NCBI RefSeq assembly: GCF_036192275.1
Contig: NZ_CP108088.1
Location: forward strand, 8,976,001 to 9,040,000
Direction of reading: 5' to 3'
Length of the DNA stretch: 64,000 bases
DNA from: Streptomyces sp. NBC_00250
GTDB taxonomy: Bacteria > Actinomycetota > Actinomycetes > Streptomycetales > Streptomycetaceae
A program made the translations under genes and the position numbers. The notes under the pieces were generated by a model. It was not told the DNA's origin and did no database searches. It worked only from the letters and a program-made list of their open reading frames with translations. Of this stretch, positions 50,430-59,909 are shown in pieces; position 1 is the stretch's first letter; the number at the start of each line of letters is the position of its first letter.

Positions 50430-52130
50430 CTAGTACAGGTCGCCGTACGTCTGGTAGCCGTAGCCGATCTTCACCCGCGAGCTGATCGCGGAGCCGGTGC
50501 CGGTGCCCAGGTACCGGTACAGATCGCCTGCCGCGTTCACCGCGAGCAGGTCGGCCCGGCCGTCGCCGCTGAGGTCGCCCGGCGCCACCAGTTCGGTGTA
50601 CGAGCCCCAGCCGCCGCCGATGTTCAGCCGGCCCGCGAACGGTGCCGTCGCGGAGCCCGTGCCCCTGTACAGGAACAGGTTGCCGGAGCCGTCACGGGCC
50701 AGAACGTCCGCACGGCCGTCGCCGGTGTAGTCACCCGCGCCGAGGATCTGGTTGTACGCGCTCCAGCCGTCACCGACCCGGATGCGGGAGGCGAAGCCCG
50801 TGCCGGCGCCGTTGCCGCGGTACAGGTACAGGACACCGGACGTGTCACGGGCAAGGAGGTCCGACTTGCCGTCGCCGGTCAGGTCACCGGGGCCGACGAG
50901 CCGGTTGTAGATCTGCCAGCCGCCGCCGAGGTCCTTGTCGTTGTTCCACAGCCGGCCCTCGTAGACCTGCAGGAGGTCGGGGAGCGTGCCACCGTCCAGC
51001 GAATGGACGAGCGAGAGGTTCGCGCCCGCGTAGCCACCGGTGTCGCTCACCTGCTCGCGGGCGGCGAGCTTGCCGTTGTTCAGGCCGCGGTGCCAGAAGA
51101 GGGTTCCGGCCTTGTCGCGGGCGATGAACAGGGTCTTGCCGACGGACGGGATATTGCCCGCCCCACCGAACTGCTCCACCCGGTTCCAGGCGCTGCCGGT
51201 CTGCGCCCGCGACGTGAACGTCCCGTTGCCGCGGCCGTAGTAGGCCCACAGGGTGCCGTTCAGGTCACGTGCGAACACATCGGCATGACCGTCGAGGTTG
51301 CGGTCGTCGACGGCGATGACCTGGTTGTAGACCTGCCAACCGGTGGCGAGCGCCTTGCGCGGCTTGAACGGCGCCGACTTGTCGCCGGTGCTGCCGTAGA
51401 AGTACACCTGGCCGGAAGGCGTGCGGGCGAGCAGGTCGCCCTTGCCGTCGCCGTCGTTGTCGCCGAGACCCACGAGCTGGTCGTACGCGCCCCAGCCCGG
51501 GCCCACCTTCGCACGGCCGGCGAAGGGGGCCGTCACCGTACCGGTCGAACGGTAGAAGTACAGGTCACCGTTGTACTGGCGGGCCATGACGTCGGCCCTG
51601 CCGTCGCCGTCGACGTCACCGGGCGAGAACACCTTGTTGTAGATGTTCCAGCCGTAGCCCGTCCACCTGAGCGTGCCGGTGGTCGTGGAGGCATCCGAGT
51701 ACAGTCGCAGCGCGCCGTTCGCCGAGAGCGACAGCACCTCTGGCTTGCCCGTGCCGTTCTGGTCGCCGAGCGGGACGAGGTCGAGGTCGAGGAACGAGCC
51801 GGCAGTGGTGAACTCGACGTGCTCCCCGCCCGAAGACGGCGCGACGAAGGTGAAGCCGTTCCGCGTGCGGTGGATCAGGTCGGTCTTGCCGTCACCGGTC
51901 ACGTCGAAACGGGGCTTCGAGCCGGCCGTCGCCTCAGCGGTACGGGCCATACCGTCCAGCGCCGACACGTCGAGCGTCGGCACCATCGGCGTATCGGTCA
52001 GCGGCAGCTCCAGGACGGGCCGAGGAGCCGACCCGGCAACGGCGGGCGAGGCCCACAGCATGCCGACGGACAGGACGAGCGCGGTGCAGGTGGCGACGTG
52101 GCTGGCACGCCCAGAGAACGCAGAACGCAA
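50430..52130 (-). CDS. Secreted FG-GAP/VCBS-repeat beta-propeller protein
   Basis: A 566-residue exported protein. A signal peptide is visible (CTALVLSVGMLWASPAVAG). From residue 75 on there are many FG-GAP-like blades with calcium-type loops such as DVTGDGKTDLIHR, DVDGDGRADVMAR, DNDGDGKGDLLAR, DLTGDGKSDLLAR and DLSGDGRADLLAV. Such propellers bind carbohydrates or proteins outside the cell. The precise ligand is unknown. The gene faces the DUF5954-type gene across the terminator. Confidence 0.92.
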   Translation of the reverse strand: MRSAFSGRASHVATCTALVLSVGMLWASPAVAGSAPRPVLELPLTDTPMVPTLDVSALDGMARTAEATAGSKPRFDVTGDGKTDLIHRTRNGFTFVAPSSGGEHVEFTTAGSFLDLDLVPLGDQNGTGKPEVLSLSANGALRLYSDASTTTGTLRWTGYGWNIYNKVFSPGDVDGDGRADVMARQYNGDLYFYRSTGTVTAPFAGRAKVGPGWGAYDQLVGLGDNDGDGKGDLLARTPSGQVYFYGSTGDKSAPFKPRKALATGWQVYNQVIAVDDRNLDGHADVFARDLNGTLWAYYGRGNGTFTSRAQTGSAWNRVEQFGGAGNIPSVGKTLFIARDKAGTLFWHRGLNNGKLAAREQVSDTGGYAGANLSLVHSLDGGTLPDLLQVYEGRLWNNDKDLGGGWQIYNRLVGPGDLTGDGKSDLLARDTSGVLYLYRGNGAGTGFASRIRVGDGWSAYNQILGAGDYTGDGRADVLARDGSGNLFLYRGTGSATAPFAGRLNIGGGWGSYTELVAPGDLSGDGRADLLAVNAAGDLYRYLGTGTGSAISSRVKIGYGYQTYGDLY

Positions 52131-52460
52131 AGATCCCCCTGGGGAACGTGAACAAGAACCGGAACCGGAACGGGGGTCCGTCCGCGGCGCTTCGGCACGG
52201 CCACGGAGACGCGGCGCGCACGTAGGGCGAACACCCCCCCCCGGATGTGTAGGCGGAGTGTACTCGCCGGAATGATCTAGAGAGCAAGTGACTTTTGGAG
52301 CCCGTCAGATCCCTCGGATCCGCCGTGCCTCCCTCAGGGGCGCACGATACGTGTTGAAGGGTTTCTGCTCGCCGTACAAGACAGGCCACCAAGCTGCGTC
52401 GTGGCGGGCGATCCTCCACCCGTACTCCTCACCATGAACCCGACGAGGTTGGATGGCGGC
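52131..52460. other. Promoter region and possible minus-strand gene fragment
   Basis: Contains the promoter of the FG-GAP gene and a run of nine C residues near 52230. A minus-strand segment at about 52305-52430 reads GWRIARHDAAWWPVLYGEQK and PFNTYRAPLREARRI, which looks like the end of a real protein of unknown family. It is short and has no clear start. Confidence 0.3.
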
Positions 52461-52787
52461 ATGGTGAGACGCAAGAAGGCGAAGGTGGAGCGGCCCGTCT
52501 GGGGCATTCCGAAGGGGATCGTTCTGTTGGCGACGCCGGAGGGCTGGCGGACCAGCGTCCTCACCACGGAGGGCGGAATGCTGTGCGGGCGCCTGGACGT
52601 GCCGATCAACACCGACCCGCAAGACGCGCGGGCTGCGGCGGCGTTGATGGTGACGGAACTCGCGCGCGACTTCCACAACAGGGATGTCGAAGTGAGTTGG
52701 GATCCGCCCCAGAAGCCTTGGTCATGGACCGCCCAAGTCACTCTCGCCGCCGATGGCGAACCACCTTCGCCGGACGCCGAAGGCTGA
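52461..52787 (+). CDS. Small hypothetical protein (108 aa)
   Basis: An ordinary soluble protein beginning MVRRKKAKVERPVWGIPKGI, with PEGWRTSVLTTEGGMLCGRL and VEVSWDPPQKPWSWTAQVTL later. I do not recognise the family. Codon use looks native. The ATG at 52461 is chosen because the conserved-looking part starts there. It is followed by a 456-base region without a gene. Confidence 0.5.
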   Translation: MVRRKKAKVERPVWGIPKGIVLLATPEGWRTSVLTTEGGMLCGRLDVPINTDPQDARAAAALMVTELARDFHNRDVEVSWDPPQKPWSWTAQVTLAADGEPPSPDAEG

Positions 52788-53243
52788 ACGGCAAGCTCGA
52801 AGGTAGATCAGGACGCGCTTGCGTAGGAGTTCGAAGTCGCCGCGACCGCACGTTCGTTCGCATGCTGGGTGAGCGATGCTGGATCGCCGTGGCCGCGGGG
52901 CCGACGCGCGCTCATGGAACTTCAAGATCGACCGGGCGTGCCTGCCCTGGCGTTTGGCGGTGTGGTCGGAGCCGCCCTACTGACAGACCGCCTGCTGGAG
53001 AGCCGGCGAACACCTCACCGGCCCAGCCCTCGTGCCGGTCGGGCCGAGGGCTGGGCGTCCTGGCGGCCGGCGCCGCTGGCCGACTTGGAGCAGGTGCCAG
53101 GGAGCGGGTCCTCGCCCGCTGCCCCGGCGGACCCGGGGCAGGAGCCCCGGAGATGCGAGGGCGACGTCTCGGTAGAGGTCTGCTGGTTCGCGTTGCAGGC
53201 TCGGCCGCCGATGAGCGAGCGACGGCACACACCGACCGCTCTA
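52788..53243. other. No gene seen
   Basis: The frames are Arg/Pro/Gly-rich and have no motif. Probably relic DNA. Confidence 0.4.
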
Positions 53244-53954
53244 TCAGTCCGGCACGGGCTGGGACGGAAAGCAGATCGCCCGGTCACTCCTGCAGATCCG
53301 GGCCTCCGGGTCGAGCTCCCATCCGTGCCCGGGGTAGTCGAACGTCAGGAAGGTGACCATGCGGCCCGAGGGGAACCTCGCCACCGCCTGGTGAACCACT
53401 CCCAGCTGCTTACGGGGTTTGACGTGGTCGAAACGCTTCGGACCGCCCTCGGCCATCACGAAGACCACACGCCGGAGCTGTTCGAGATTGTCCTCGCTCG
53501 TCACCCCGTCAGAGTCACCCGGGTGCGTGAGAAGCAGTCCGGGCGCGGGCGCCTCTTCGGGCAGCCGACCGCATTTGAACGATCTGTAGTCTCCCCGGAC
53601 CATGCCGTAGCAGAAGGTGTGCCCGTCGGGCATCCACGCCAGCTCACCAGTCTCGGCACTCAGCCGATGGATGACGGCGACCTCGTCGACCGGCGGAACC
53701 TCGTACCCGGTCGGCACCCCGGAATCAAAAGCCTTACGGAGGAACGCCTCGTCGCGGCCGGTGGCCGCGGCCTTGCCCAGCGGCCGCGCCGGCGACTTGT
53801 CGTATGGCGCCGGCGTGACTGTCGGCCGTGTCGCGGCCGAGGGCTTCACCGCCGACGGCTTCGATGGCTGCCCCGGCTGCTCCGTCCCCGACGTACATCC
53901 AGCCACCACCAGCAACATGGCTGCAGTGCTCATGAGAACCCGTCGCCTCAACAC
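53244..53954 (-). CDS. Putative lipoprotein
   Basis: A 236-residue exported lipoprotein. The signal region STAAMLLVVAGCTSGTEQPG has a lipobox ending at Cys, so the mature protein would be anchored to the outer face of the membrane. A Ser/Pro/Thr-rich linker follows, then a globular part with MPDGHTFCYGMVRGDYRSFK and a C-terminal ICRSDRAICFP. GTG at 53954 follows an AGGGGG site. The function is unknown. Confidence 0.7.
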   Translation of the reverse strand: MLRRRVLMSTAAMLLVVAGCTSGTEQPGQPSKPSAVKPSAATRPTVTPAPYDKSPARPLGKAAATGRDEAFLRKAFDSGVPTGYEVPPVDEVAVIHRLSAETGELAWMPDGHTFCYGMVRGDYRSFKCGRLPEEAPAPGLLLTHPGDSDGVTSEDNLEQLRRVVFVMAEGGPKRFDHVKPRKQLGVVHQAVARFPSGRMVTFLTFDYPGHGWELDPEARICRSDRAICFPSQPVPD

Positions 53955-54009
53955 AATCCCCCTGGGTGTACGGATTCGATCTGGTAGACGATAGCCCTGA
54001 AGCAACGGT

Positions 54010-54669
54010 CGGTCGGGTACAAGCTCCGCGACCCGTACCGGGATCTGGGTGCGTTTCCACAGCCTGCCGGAGTCGAAGCGATACGCAGAGGACGAGAGCG
54101 AATACGCCGTCGTACTGGAGCGGTACAACACCGTCCTCGATGAGTTGTTCGCCGGCGAGGACGTCTACGTGGTCACCCCGGTGTGGGCGACCGACGCCGA
54201 GGTTCCGCCACTCCAGCCCGATGTGGGCTATTGGCAGAGCTTGCTGGTCGAGGACGATCCTGACCCGGGGTTTCGTACCTACTGTCACCTCTTCGCCGTC
54301 CGCCGGCCCTGGCGAAGTGGCTGCCTCGACGAGCTGCTCCGTGAGATCGCGGACAACAAGGTGGCGGGAGTGCTGGTCACCGACACCCAGATGCGGCGCA
54401 TCCATCACCCCTACGACGGCGGCGCCGATGTCTTCCTCACTACGCACGGAGAACGGGATCGGACGCGCGATCGGCATGCCGACTGGCTTTCCGCGCGACC
54501 TCCGCGACGACCGCTGCCGCACCGTCGACACCGGGTCCTGGGGCCACCACCGCTGCCCCTCCCGTTTCTGCTGCCCGTCTCCCACCACGTCCACAGCGGA
54601 AGACAGGGCACCGGCCTGTGGCCGGTCGGACACGTCAAAGGCGTTGCGCGGTCCGGCCGCCGCGCATGA
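54010..54669 (+). pseudogene. DUF3885-like gene with frameshifted N-terminus
   Basis: The main part reads RFHSLPESKRYAEDESEYAV, VLERYNTVLDELFAGEDVYV and later MRRIHHPYDGGADVFLTTHG, ERDRTRDRHADWLSARPP. This resembles the DUF3885-type family. The N-terminal segment VGYKLRDPYRDL lies in a different frame just upstream (54014-54049), so a base has been gained or lost near 54048. After about 54500 the sequence is no longer protein-like. The gene is probably broken. Confidence 0.55.
54500..54544 (+). repeat. 45-bp segment repeated at 62330
   Basis: Matches 62330-62374 at 40 of 45 positions without gaps. Both copies follow a broken or finished gene and read LRDDR.R.VDT.SWG in one frame. Confidence 0.6.
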
Positions 54670-54770
54670 GCAGCGGATGCCCGGTCAGAGTACGGGCCCG
54701 AGTTCCTTGCGGTGGGAGCATCGAAGTGCTCTGCGTGCGGTCACGACGTCCTGCACTCGGCGCGTGGTGG

Positions 54771-55589
54771 TCACTCGGTGGCGGCCATCATCGCCACGAA
54801 GATGAGGCCCGCCGTGACGGCCCACAGCAGCAAGGTCCCGATGGTGGCTGCCACACGTGTCAAGGGGGTATGGACAACGGCGGGATCGCCGGGGCTGTCC
54901 GGGTGGTAGCTGATCTCGATCTGGCTGGCGTAGTTGCTCCGGTAGCAGCTGTGGGTCTGGCCGCTCGGGCCCGTGTACTCGTACTTCTCCGACTTGCCGC
55001 TGTACGGACTGGTGCGCACGGCCATCACCGTGATGGCGTGCCGGGGGAACAGCCACATCTGGAAGGTCCCGTACGTCGCGGCGGTACTCGCGACGTTGAA
55101 GAACACGGTCACGAGTCCCATCGGGACCGCGAGGAGGAGCATGCCCGCCTCTCCCTTCGTGACGACCAGCACGCAGGTCAGGATGAGGGTGACGACACCG
55201 GGCCCGAGAGCGATCACGAGCGAGGCGATGTGTTGCGCCTTCGCGCCGGTGCTGAGGGACGGAGTGCGCAACGAGCGGGTCGTCACGAGCGACGCGCCGT
55301 CGAAGGACGGGTCCGGCTCCGGCAACGCGGCCAGGGCCGTGCCCACCGCCACGGCGAACAGGTCTGCCGCGGCCTCGCTGACGCCATCGATCCGGTACGT
55401 GGCGGGCGTGCCGCCGGCCGGGACCCGCAGTTCGACAGTTACCGCACGGCGGTCCGGTATGACGTCGCGGACGGCCTGCAGGGGGATGCGTAGCTCTTCG
55501 TCCCTGCGGCGCAGCGTCAGTGCGTCGTCCTCGTGACGGAGAACGGCGCCGCCGCCGCGCAGGACAGGGGTGGATGGTGTGGTCGACAT
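54771..55589 (-). CDS. Membrane protein of unknown function
   Basis: A 272-residue protein. The first 110 residues are soluble (RHEDDALTLRRRDEELRIPL, then RRAVTVELRVPAGGTPATYR), resembling a PH-like module. Membrane helices follow (ASLVIALGPGVVTLILTCVL; MLLLAVPMGLVTVFFNVAST). A last soluble loop with SCYRSNYASQIEISYHPDSP precedes a final helix (TLLLWAVTAGLIFVAMMAA). No enzyme motif is visible. Confidence 0.7.
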   Translation of the reverse strand: MSTTPSTPVLRGGGAVLRHEDDALTLRRRDEELRIPLQAVRDVIPDRRAVTVELRVPAGGTPATYRIDGVSEAAADLFAVAVGTALAALPEPDPSFDGASLVTTRSLRTPSLSTGAKAQHIASLVIALGPGVVTLILTCVLVVTKGEAGMLLLAVPMGLVTVFFNVASTAATYGTFQMWLFPRHAITVMAVRTSPYSGKSEKYEYTGPSGQTHSCYRSNYASQIEISYHPDSPGDPAVVHTPLTRVAATIGTLLLWAVTAGLIFVAMMAATE

Positions 55590-55753
55590 TGACGTGATCG
55601 TAAGGTGTGATCACTGGCCTTGACACGGCCCTCGCCTGGTAGTCGGCCGGTCCGTGAGGCCATCCGCCGCGGGCTCGTCCGATCGGTCGGATCTTCCGGT
55701 GGTCGCGCTGGGCGCTGCAGAGCTGAGGTTATGGATGCATCACCGGACCATCC

Positions 55754-56281
55754 ATGAGTATCAGCCTCAGGAGCCATTTGATGCGCCCCATCAGAGCAGC
55801 CTGTCTCGGAACGGCCACTGCGCTGGCCACCCTTCTCGCCTGCGCCCCTCTCGCGGCCGCTGCCGCGACCGACTCGGCCGACGCCAAGGGCAAGCACAAG
55901 GTCATCACACTCACCGGTCGGCTCGCGGAACAGACGCGCTTCCCCGTCAACCCCGGCGGCAGCCCCGCCCAGGGCGATCGGACCGTCTTCCGCTCGATCC
56001 TCTTCGACCAGAACGGCAAGGAGGTCGGTGAAACCGGCGGCACCTGCTCCACCACCCGGGTCGACAACGGCGGAGCGGAGGTGTGCGTGGTGACCTACAC
56101 CCTCCCGGGCGGCCAGATCTCGGTGCAGGGGATGCTCTTCGGCATTCTCAACCCGGGCCCGCCCCCGTCGTTCGACAACGGGATCACCGGCGGCACTGGG
56201 GAATACGACCGGGCTCGTGGTTCGGTGCACGCCGACACGATCGCTCCGGGTACGAGGCGCTTCACGATCGACCTCTACTGA
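55754..56281 (+). CDS. Secreted allene-oxide-cyclase-barrel-like protein
   Basis: A 175-residue exported protein. A signal peptide (AACLGTATALATLLACAPLA) is followed by a beta-barrel domain with KVITLTGRLAEQTRFPVNPG, VFRSILFDQNGKEVGETGGT, CSTTRVDNGGAEVCVVTYTL and GITGGTGEYDRARGSVHADT. The last motif is typical of the dirigent/AOC barrel family. Family members in actinomycetes are extracellular and of unclear function. A hairpin follows at 56291. Confidence 0.8.
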   Translation: MSISLRSHLMRPIRAACLGTATALATLLACAPLAAAAATDSADAKGKHKVITLTGRLAEQTRFPVNPGGSPAQGDRTVFRSILFDQNGKEVGETGGTCSTTRVDNGGAEVCVVTYTLPGGQISVQGMLFGILNPGPPPSFDNGITGGTGEYDRARGSVHADTIAPGTRRFTIDLY

Positions 56282-56290
56282 AAGAGGCGG

Positions 56291-56318
56291 GTGCCACCGG
56301 GCCCGTTCAGGGTGGCAC
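56291..56318 (+). terminator. Hairpin after the AOC-barrel gene
   Basis: A perfect 8-bp stem (GTGCCACC / GGTGGCAC) and a 12-base loop, 10 bases after the stop. Confidence 0.6.
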
Positions 56319-56503
56319 GGGGGACCAGCAGGGCCGGCGGACAGGTTCCGCGGGGGAGCGGTGCGGAGGGCCGCGTGCCGATCACCCTGCCCTTGGGTGA
56401 GCAGGACAACGACCGGGCCAGGTAGATCACCCCCGTGCCGCGTTCTCCCAGCGGGCCAAGAAGCCGGTGGTCAGCGACCCGCTCGGAGTCGTGGCACGTG
56501 TAC

Positions 56504-57412
56504 TCACTTCGAAGGGACCTGACGGAGCGCACACGATGACGGCGGCGGGTCGGCGAACGAAGTCGGCCATGCGACATCGTCGATCGCGAGCCACGGCGCA
56601 GCGGCTAGGGCGATCGGTGTCACCCCGGTGAACGCCTTGACCTCGCGGTGAAGGTGGGACTGATCGGCGTAGCCACTTGCGGCCGCTACCCGGGCAGCGG
56701 CGCCACCGGCCGCGAGAAGGTGAGCGGCGTGGTCGAAGCGCACCAGCTGCGCGGCCCGCTTGGGGGTGAGGCCGACCTGGGACCGGAAGCGGGACCAGAG
56801 GCGCTGACGGCTCCATCCCACCTCGTCCGCCAGACCGTCGACCCGCACCTGTCCCCGGCCGGCGCGTATCCGCCACCAGGCGGCAGCGACCTCCGGATCG
56901 AGCGGTGGGCGGGCATCCAGCCGTCGGCCGAGGACATCCGCCACGATCGTGAACCGCTCGTCCCACGACGAGGCGGCGCGCAGTCTGTCCTCGGTGCGCC
57001 CGGCGTCGCGACCCCAGACGTCTGCCAGAGGTACCACCGCCCCGACGAGCTCGGTCGATGCGCCGAGCACTGCGGCTGCCACGACCGGCGACAACCGAAT
57101 CTGGAGGTACTGGTATGCCTCGGCCGTCGGTCCGCTGACCCGAAGGTCTCCCGGGAGCAGTCCGACGACCACGCTGCCGCGTTCGCGGTGGCCGCGGGCG
57201 TCGTAGACGGGCCCGTCCCCCTCGCTGAGATCGACGAACAGGGTGACTGATGGGTGCGCGACCATGGCGATGTCCACGGGCGTCGCCGGGACACGTGCAC
57301 CGAACCCGGCCATTCTGATACCGGGAAGTCGCTCTGACTTCCGTGGGACGGCGACGTCCACTGTTGTCCAGTCAGGTGACTCAGTGGCGCACATGGCATG
57401 CATGACACGCAT
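56504..57412 (-). CDS. AraC-family transcriptional regulator
   Basis: A 302-residue regulator. The N-terminal domain (VTLFVDLSEGDGPVYDARGH) resembles a sensor half-barrel. The C-terminal DNA-binding domain has two helix-turn-helix units, VDGLADEVGWSRQRLWSRFR and VAAASGYADQSHLHREVKAF, with the usual GVTP bridge to the end. The target may be the broken hydrolase gene next to it (57435-57651), whose C-terminal part survives. The native start may be any of two or three close Met codons. Confidence 0.88.
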   Translation of the reverse strand: MRVMHAMCATESPDWTTVDVAVPRKSERLPGIRMAGFGARVPATPVDIAMVAHPSVTLFVDLSEGDGPVYDARGHRERGSVVVGLLPGDLRVSGPTAEAYQYLQIRLSPVVAAAVLGASTELVGAVVPLADVWGRDAGRTEDRLRAASSWDERFTIVADVLGRRLDARPPLDPEVAAAWWRIRAGRGQVRVDGLADEVGWSRQRLWSRFRSQVGLTPKRAAQLVRFDHAAHLLAAGGAAARVAAASGYADQSHLHREVKAFTGVTPIALAAAPWLAIDDVAWPTSFADPPPSSCALRQVPSK

Positions 57413-57434
57413 GGCACCAGGGTAGCGATCGGTG

Positions 57435-57651
57435 TCAGCGGCCTGCGGCCGCGAAGGCCAGCAGCAATTCGCTGGTCGCTTCCGGTGCTTCGAGCATGGG
57501 GAGGTGTCCGACGTCGGGTAGCTGCTCGACGCGCGCGTTCGGCGCCGTGTCGTAGCGGTGTACCGAAGACGGATCCCAACGGCGGTCGGCTGCGCCGAAG
57601 ATCACCAGGACTGGGACGTCGAGCGCCGCGAGGCGCTCGGGGACTGTTCGG
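57435..57651 (-). pseudogene. Alpha/beta hydrolase C-terminal fragment cut by an IS
   Basis: The minus strand reads PERLAALDVPVLVIFGAADR, RWDPSSVHRYDTAPNARVEQ, LPDVGHLPMLEAPEATSELL and stops in AFAAAGR. This is the classical C-terminal part of an alpha/beta hydrolase (Asp in GAADRRWD, His in VGHLPMLE). The nucleophile half is absent; the IS remnant begins at 57652. Confidence 0.75.
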
Positions 57652-58421
57652 TGGAGGGATCATCGAGAGGTGATCGACGCGATCGCCTGGAAGTTCCAGA
57701 CTGGCTCGCAGTGGGTCCATCTCCCCGAGAAGTACGGCAACTGGCGAGGTGTCTACAACCGGCTGCGGATGTGGGCCATCGACGGCACCTGGGAGCGGGT
57801 GCTCACCGCGCTGGTCGCGCAGGCCGACGCCGACGAAGACCTCAACTGGGATGTCTCGGTGGACTCCACCATCGTGCGCGCACACCAGCACGCGGCCGGA
57901 GCCCGCAAAAAGGGGCTTCAGCGGGCGAACCGGCAGACCACGCCATCGGCCGGTCCCGCGGCGGGCTGACCACGAAGATCCACCTCGCCTCCGATGCCCA
58001 CTGCCGTCCGCTGGCCTTCGTGCTCACCGCCGGACAGGCCGGCGACGCACCCGCCTTCACACACGTCATGGCCCGCCTTCGCGTTCCTCGACGGCGAGGA
58101 CGGCCCCGCACCAGGCCGGACGTGGTCCTGGCCGACAAGGCGTACTCCTCCCGCGCGATCCGCGAGCACCTGCGCAAGCGCGGGATCCGTGCTGTGATCC
58201 CCGTTCCGGCCGATCAGCGCGGTCACCGCCTGCGGCGTGGAAGCCGAGGCGGCAGGCCACCAGCCTTCGACCGTGAGGCATACAAGCAGCGCGACAGTGT
58301 CGAACGCTGCATCAATCGCTTGAAGCAGTGGCGAGGCATCGCCACCCGCTGCGAGAAGACCGCGACCGTCTACCTGGCCGGGCTCCACATCGCGGGCATC
58401 TTCCTCTGGTCCGCTCGGTGA
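57652..58421 (+). pseudogene. IS5-family transposase, N-terminus missing, -1 frameshift signal present
   Basis: The first frame reads WRDHREVIDAIAWKFQTGSQ to LNWDVSVDSTIVRAHQHAAG (first Asp). At five A residues (57907-57911) a -1 shift leads to GEPADHAIGRSRGGLTTKIH, VVLADKAYSSRAI (second Asp) and SVERCINRLKQWRGIATRCE (Glu) with a normal C-terminus ending WSAR. The A-run is the kind of slip site used for programmed frameshifting in this group. The normal N-terminal region of about 40 residues is missing, so the copy is probably inactive. Confidence 0.75.
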
Positions 58422-58441
58422 TCCAAACGAAACGGCCTAGC
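57652..58441. mobile_element. 5'-truncated IS5-family (IS427-group-like) element
   Basis: The right end has the IS terminus at 58422-58441 (starts GATCCAAACGAAACGGCCTA). The left end is missing together with the first part of the transposase. It separates two truncated genes. Confidence 0.7.
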
Positions 58442-58830
58442 CGCCGATGAAGCCCGAACGCCAGGCGCCTCGACCAGCAGGGTCGCATCGGCCGGCGTTC
58501 TGGGCCGGCGATAGACGTATTTCTTCGCTGAGGTACTCGCCTCCGTAGAGGACGTGGGCGGGTGCCGAAAGCCGTCCCGTCCAGCAGGTGTCAGTCTTCC
58601 CGCCGTAGAAAGGCCGGGGACGTTGAGCCACAGCCGGTCGTCCCAACGGCCCCGGAAGGCATCGTGGTTGTTGCCGAGGATGGCCTCCGGGTCGAAGTGG
58701 ATCGTCATCCGCAGAGATGAGGGCATCGGTTCGGACCGGGGGTGGCGTGGCTGAGCCACAGGCCGCGGTCCCGCTGCATGAAGCGATCGCACGCCTCGGG
58801 TGTCGGCACGCATGTGACGTACCCGGTCAG
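58442..58830 (-). pseudogene. Broken conserved hypothetical gene beside the IS
   Basis: The minus strand holds fragments of one protein in three frames: VPTPEACDRFMQRDRGLWLS, then SSLRMTIHFDPEAILGNNHD, AFRGRWDDRLWLNVPG, then PFYGGKTDTCWTGRLSAPAH, VLYGGEYLSEE, then VYRRPRTPADATLLVEA. It resembles a small streptomycete protein family of unknown function. The C-terminus is lost at the IS boundary (58441). Confidence 0.55.
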
Positions 58831-58860
58831 GTAGAGACGAACGTGCCCGGTGCCGGACCT

Positions 58861-59349
58861 TCAGCGGGACCACCGCGCTGGTAGTCCCGCTTGAGCACGC
58901 CAGTGGTCTGCGTCGTGAGGATCGGCCAGCCATCCGGTCAGACGTTCGGCGCCGGCGCGGAAGACCTCTGGCAGTGAGGTTTCCTCGTCGGCCACGAGCC
59001 TGAGGGCGTCGACGTCATGGGTGGCGTGATCGGCGTCGCACCAGCAGGCCACGTTCACCGCCGCGTCGACCGCGAGTCGACCCAAGTCTGTCCACACCAG
59101 CTGAAGCAGGAACTCCAGCCGTTCGCCCCCTTCGGAGTGCTCGATGACCTCCAGTCCGAGGATGATCGGCGTCGTCGGCTGCGTGGCGGGGAAGGCGGCA
59201 TGTTCCGGGAACCACTCCCAGTCCGCCGTACTCCTCCCGGCACGAGCTGCGTCGACCCTGCGGGCCACCTCGTTCAAGGCGTTCGCCCCGGCAGGCGACA
59301 GGGCAGGGAAGAGCGTGGTCAGGGGGACGTCGTCGAAGGCACCTCGCAT
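58861..59349 (-). CDS. Hypothetical protein (162 aa)
   Basis: A soluble protein opening MRGAFDDVPLTTLFPALSPA with ADWEWFPEHAAFPATQPTTP, EFLLQLVWTDLGRLAVDAAV and VACWCDADHATHDVDALRLV later. The composition is ordinary and the frame intact. I do not recognise the family, and no motif suggests a reaction. Confidence 0.6.
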   Translation of the reverse strand: MRGAFDDVPLTTLFPALSPAGANALNEVARRVDAARAGRSTADWEWFPEHAAFPATQPTTPIILGLEVIEHSEGGERLEFLLQLVWTDLGRLAVDAAVNVACWCDADHATHDVDALRLVADEETSLPEVFRAGAERLTGWLADPHDADHWRAQAGLPARWSR

Positions 59350-59909
59350 GGGTTGATCATCCCTTCTCCGGCTTGCGGAATGAACCCTTCCCAGGTCTCC
59401 CGTAGGAGAACCGACCGTCTGACGCCCAGCAGATCGAGCACGTTCATCGTGGCGGCGACGGATCCACTGTCGGGGAGGCGTGTCGGGGCGGCGGTGAACC
59501 AGTCGAGGGGCGGTGCTGTCCTGGCAGCCCAGGGTGGTCGCCGTGAAGGCGCACGGTCGGTGTCACGGCTTCGACGAGTGAGGGAAGGGCTTGAGGACTC
59601 CCGCCGAAGCGAGCGTCGTTAATCGGTCGTACTGAACGACCGGTCGGTAAATCTGACGCGTCCTTGCGCAGGCCGGCGGTTGCTGCGGGGCTGGAGCGAG
59701 CGGGTTCGGGCCCGCGGCGGAGCCGTCCGGAACCAGGGCTGACCTGCTGAACATTCATTCGATCACCGACATGTGGGTGCACGTGTCCGGATAATGACCG
59801 CGAAGATGCGGTCGCTCTGTGTGTCAGACACACTCCGAAGCGCAAACGGAGGTGGTGATCCGAAGGTAGATGCCACCTCAACTCTTCGAATCGAAAGTGA
59901 GTCTCCGTC
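59350..59909. other. Intergenic region, no gene seen
   Basis: Apart from the operator-like palindromes at 59624-59646 no structure or coding sequence is convincing. The last 40-60 bases hold the promoter of the protease-inhibitor gene. Confidence 0.5.
59624..59646. promoter_or_regulatory. Overlapping operator-like palindromes
   Basis: CGGTCGT, five bases, ACGACCG, overlapping the perfect palindrome CGACCGGTCG. The sequence resembles TetR-family operators, but no regulator gene is adjacent. Confidence 0.4.
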
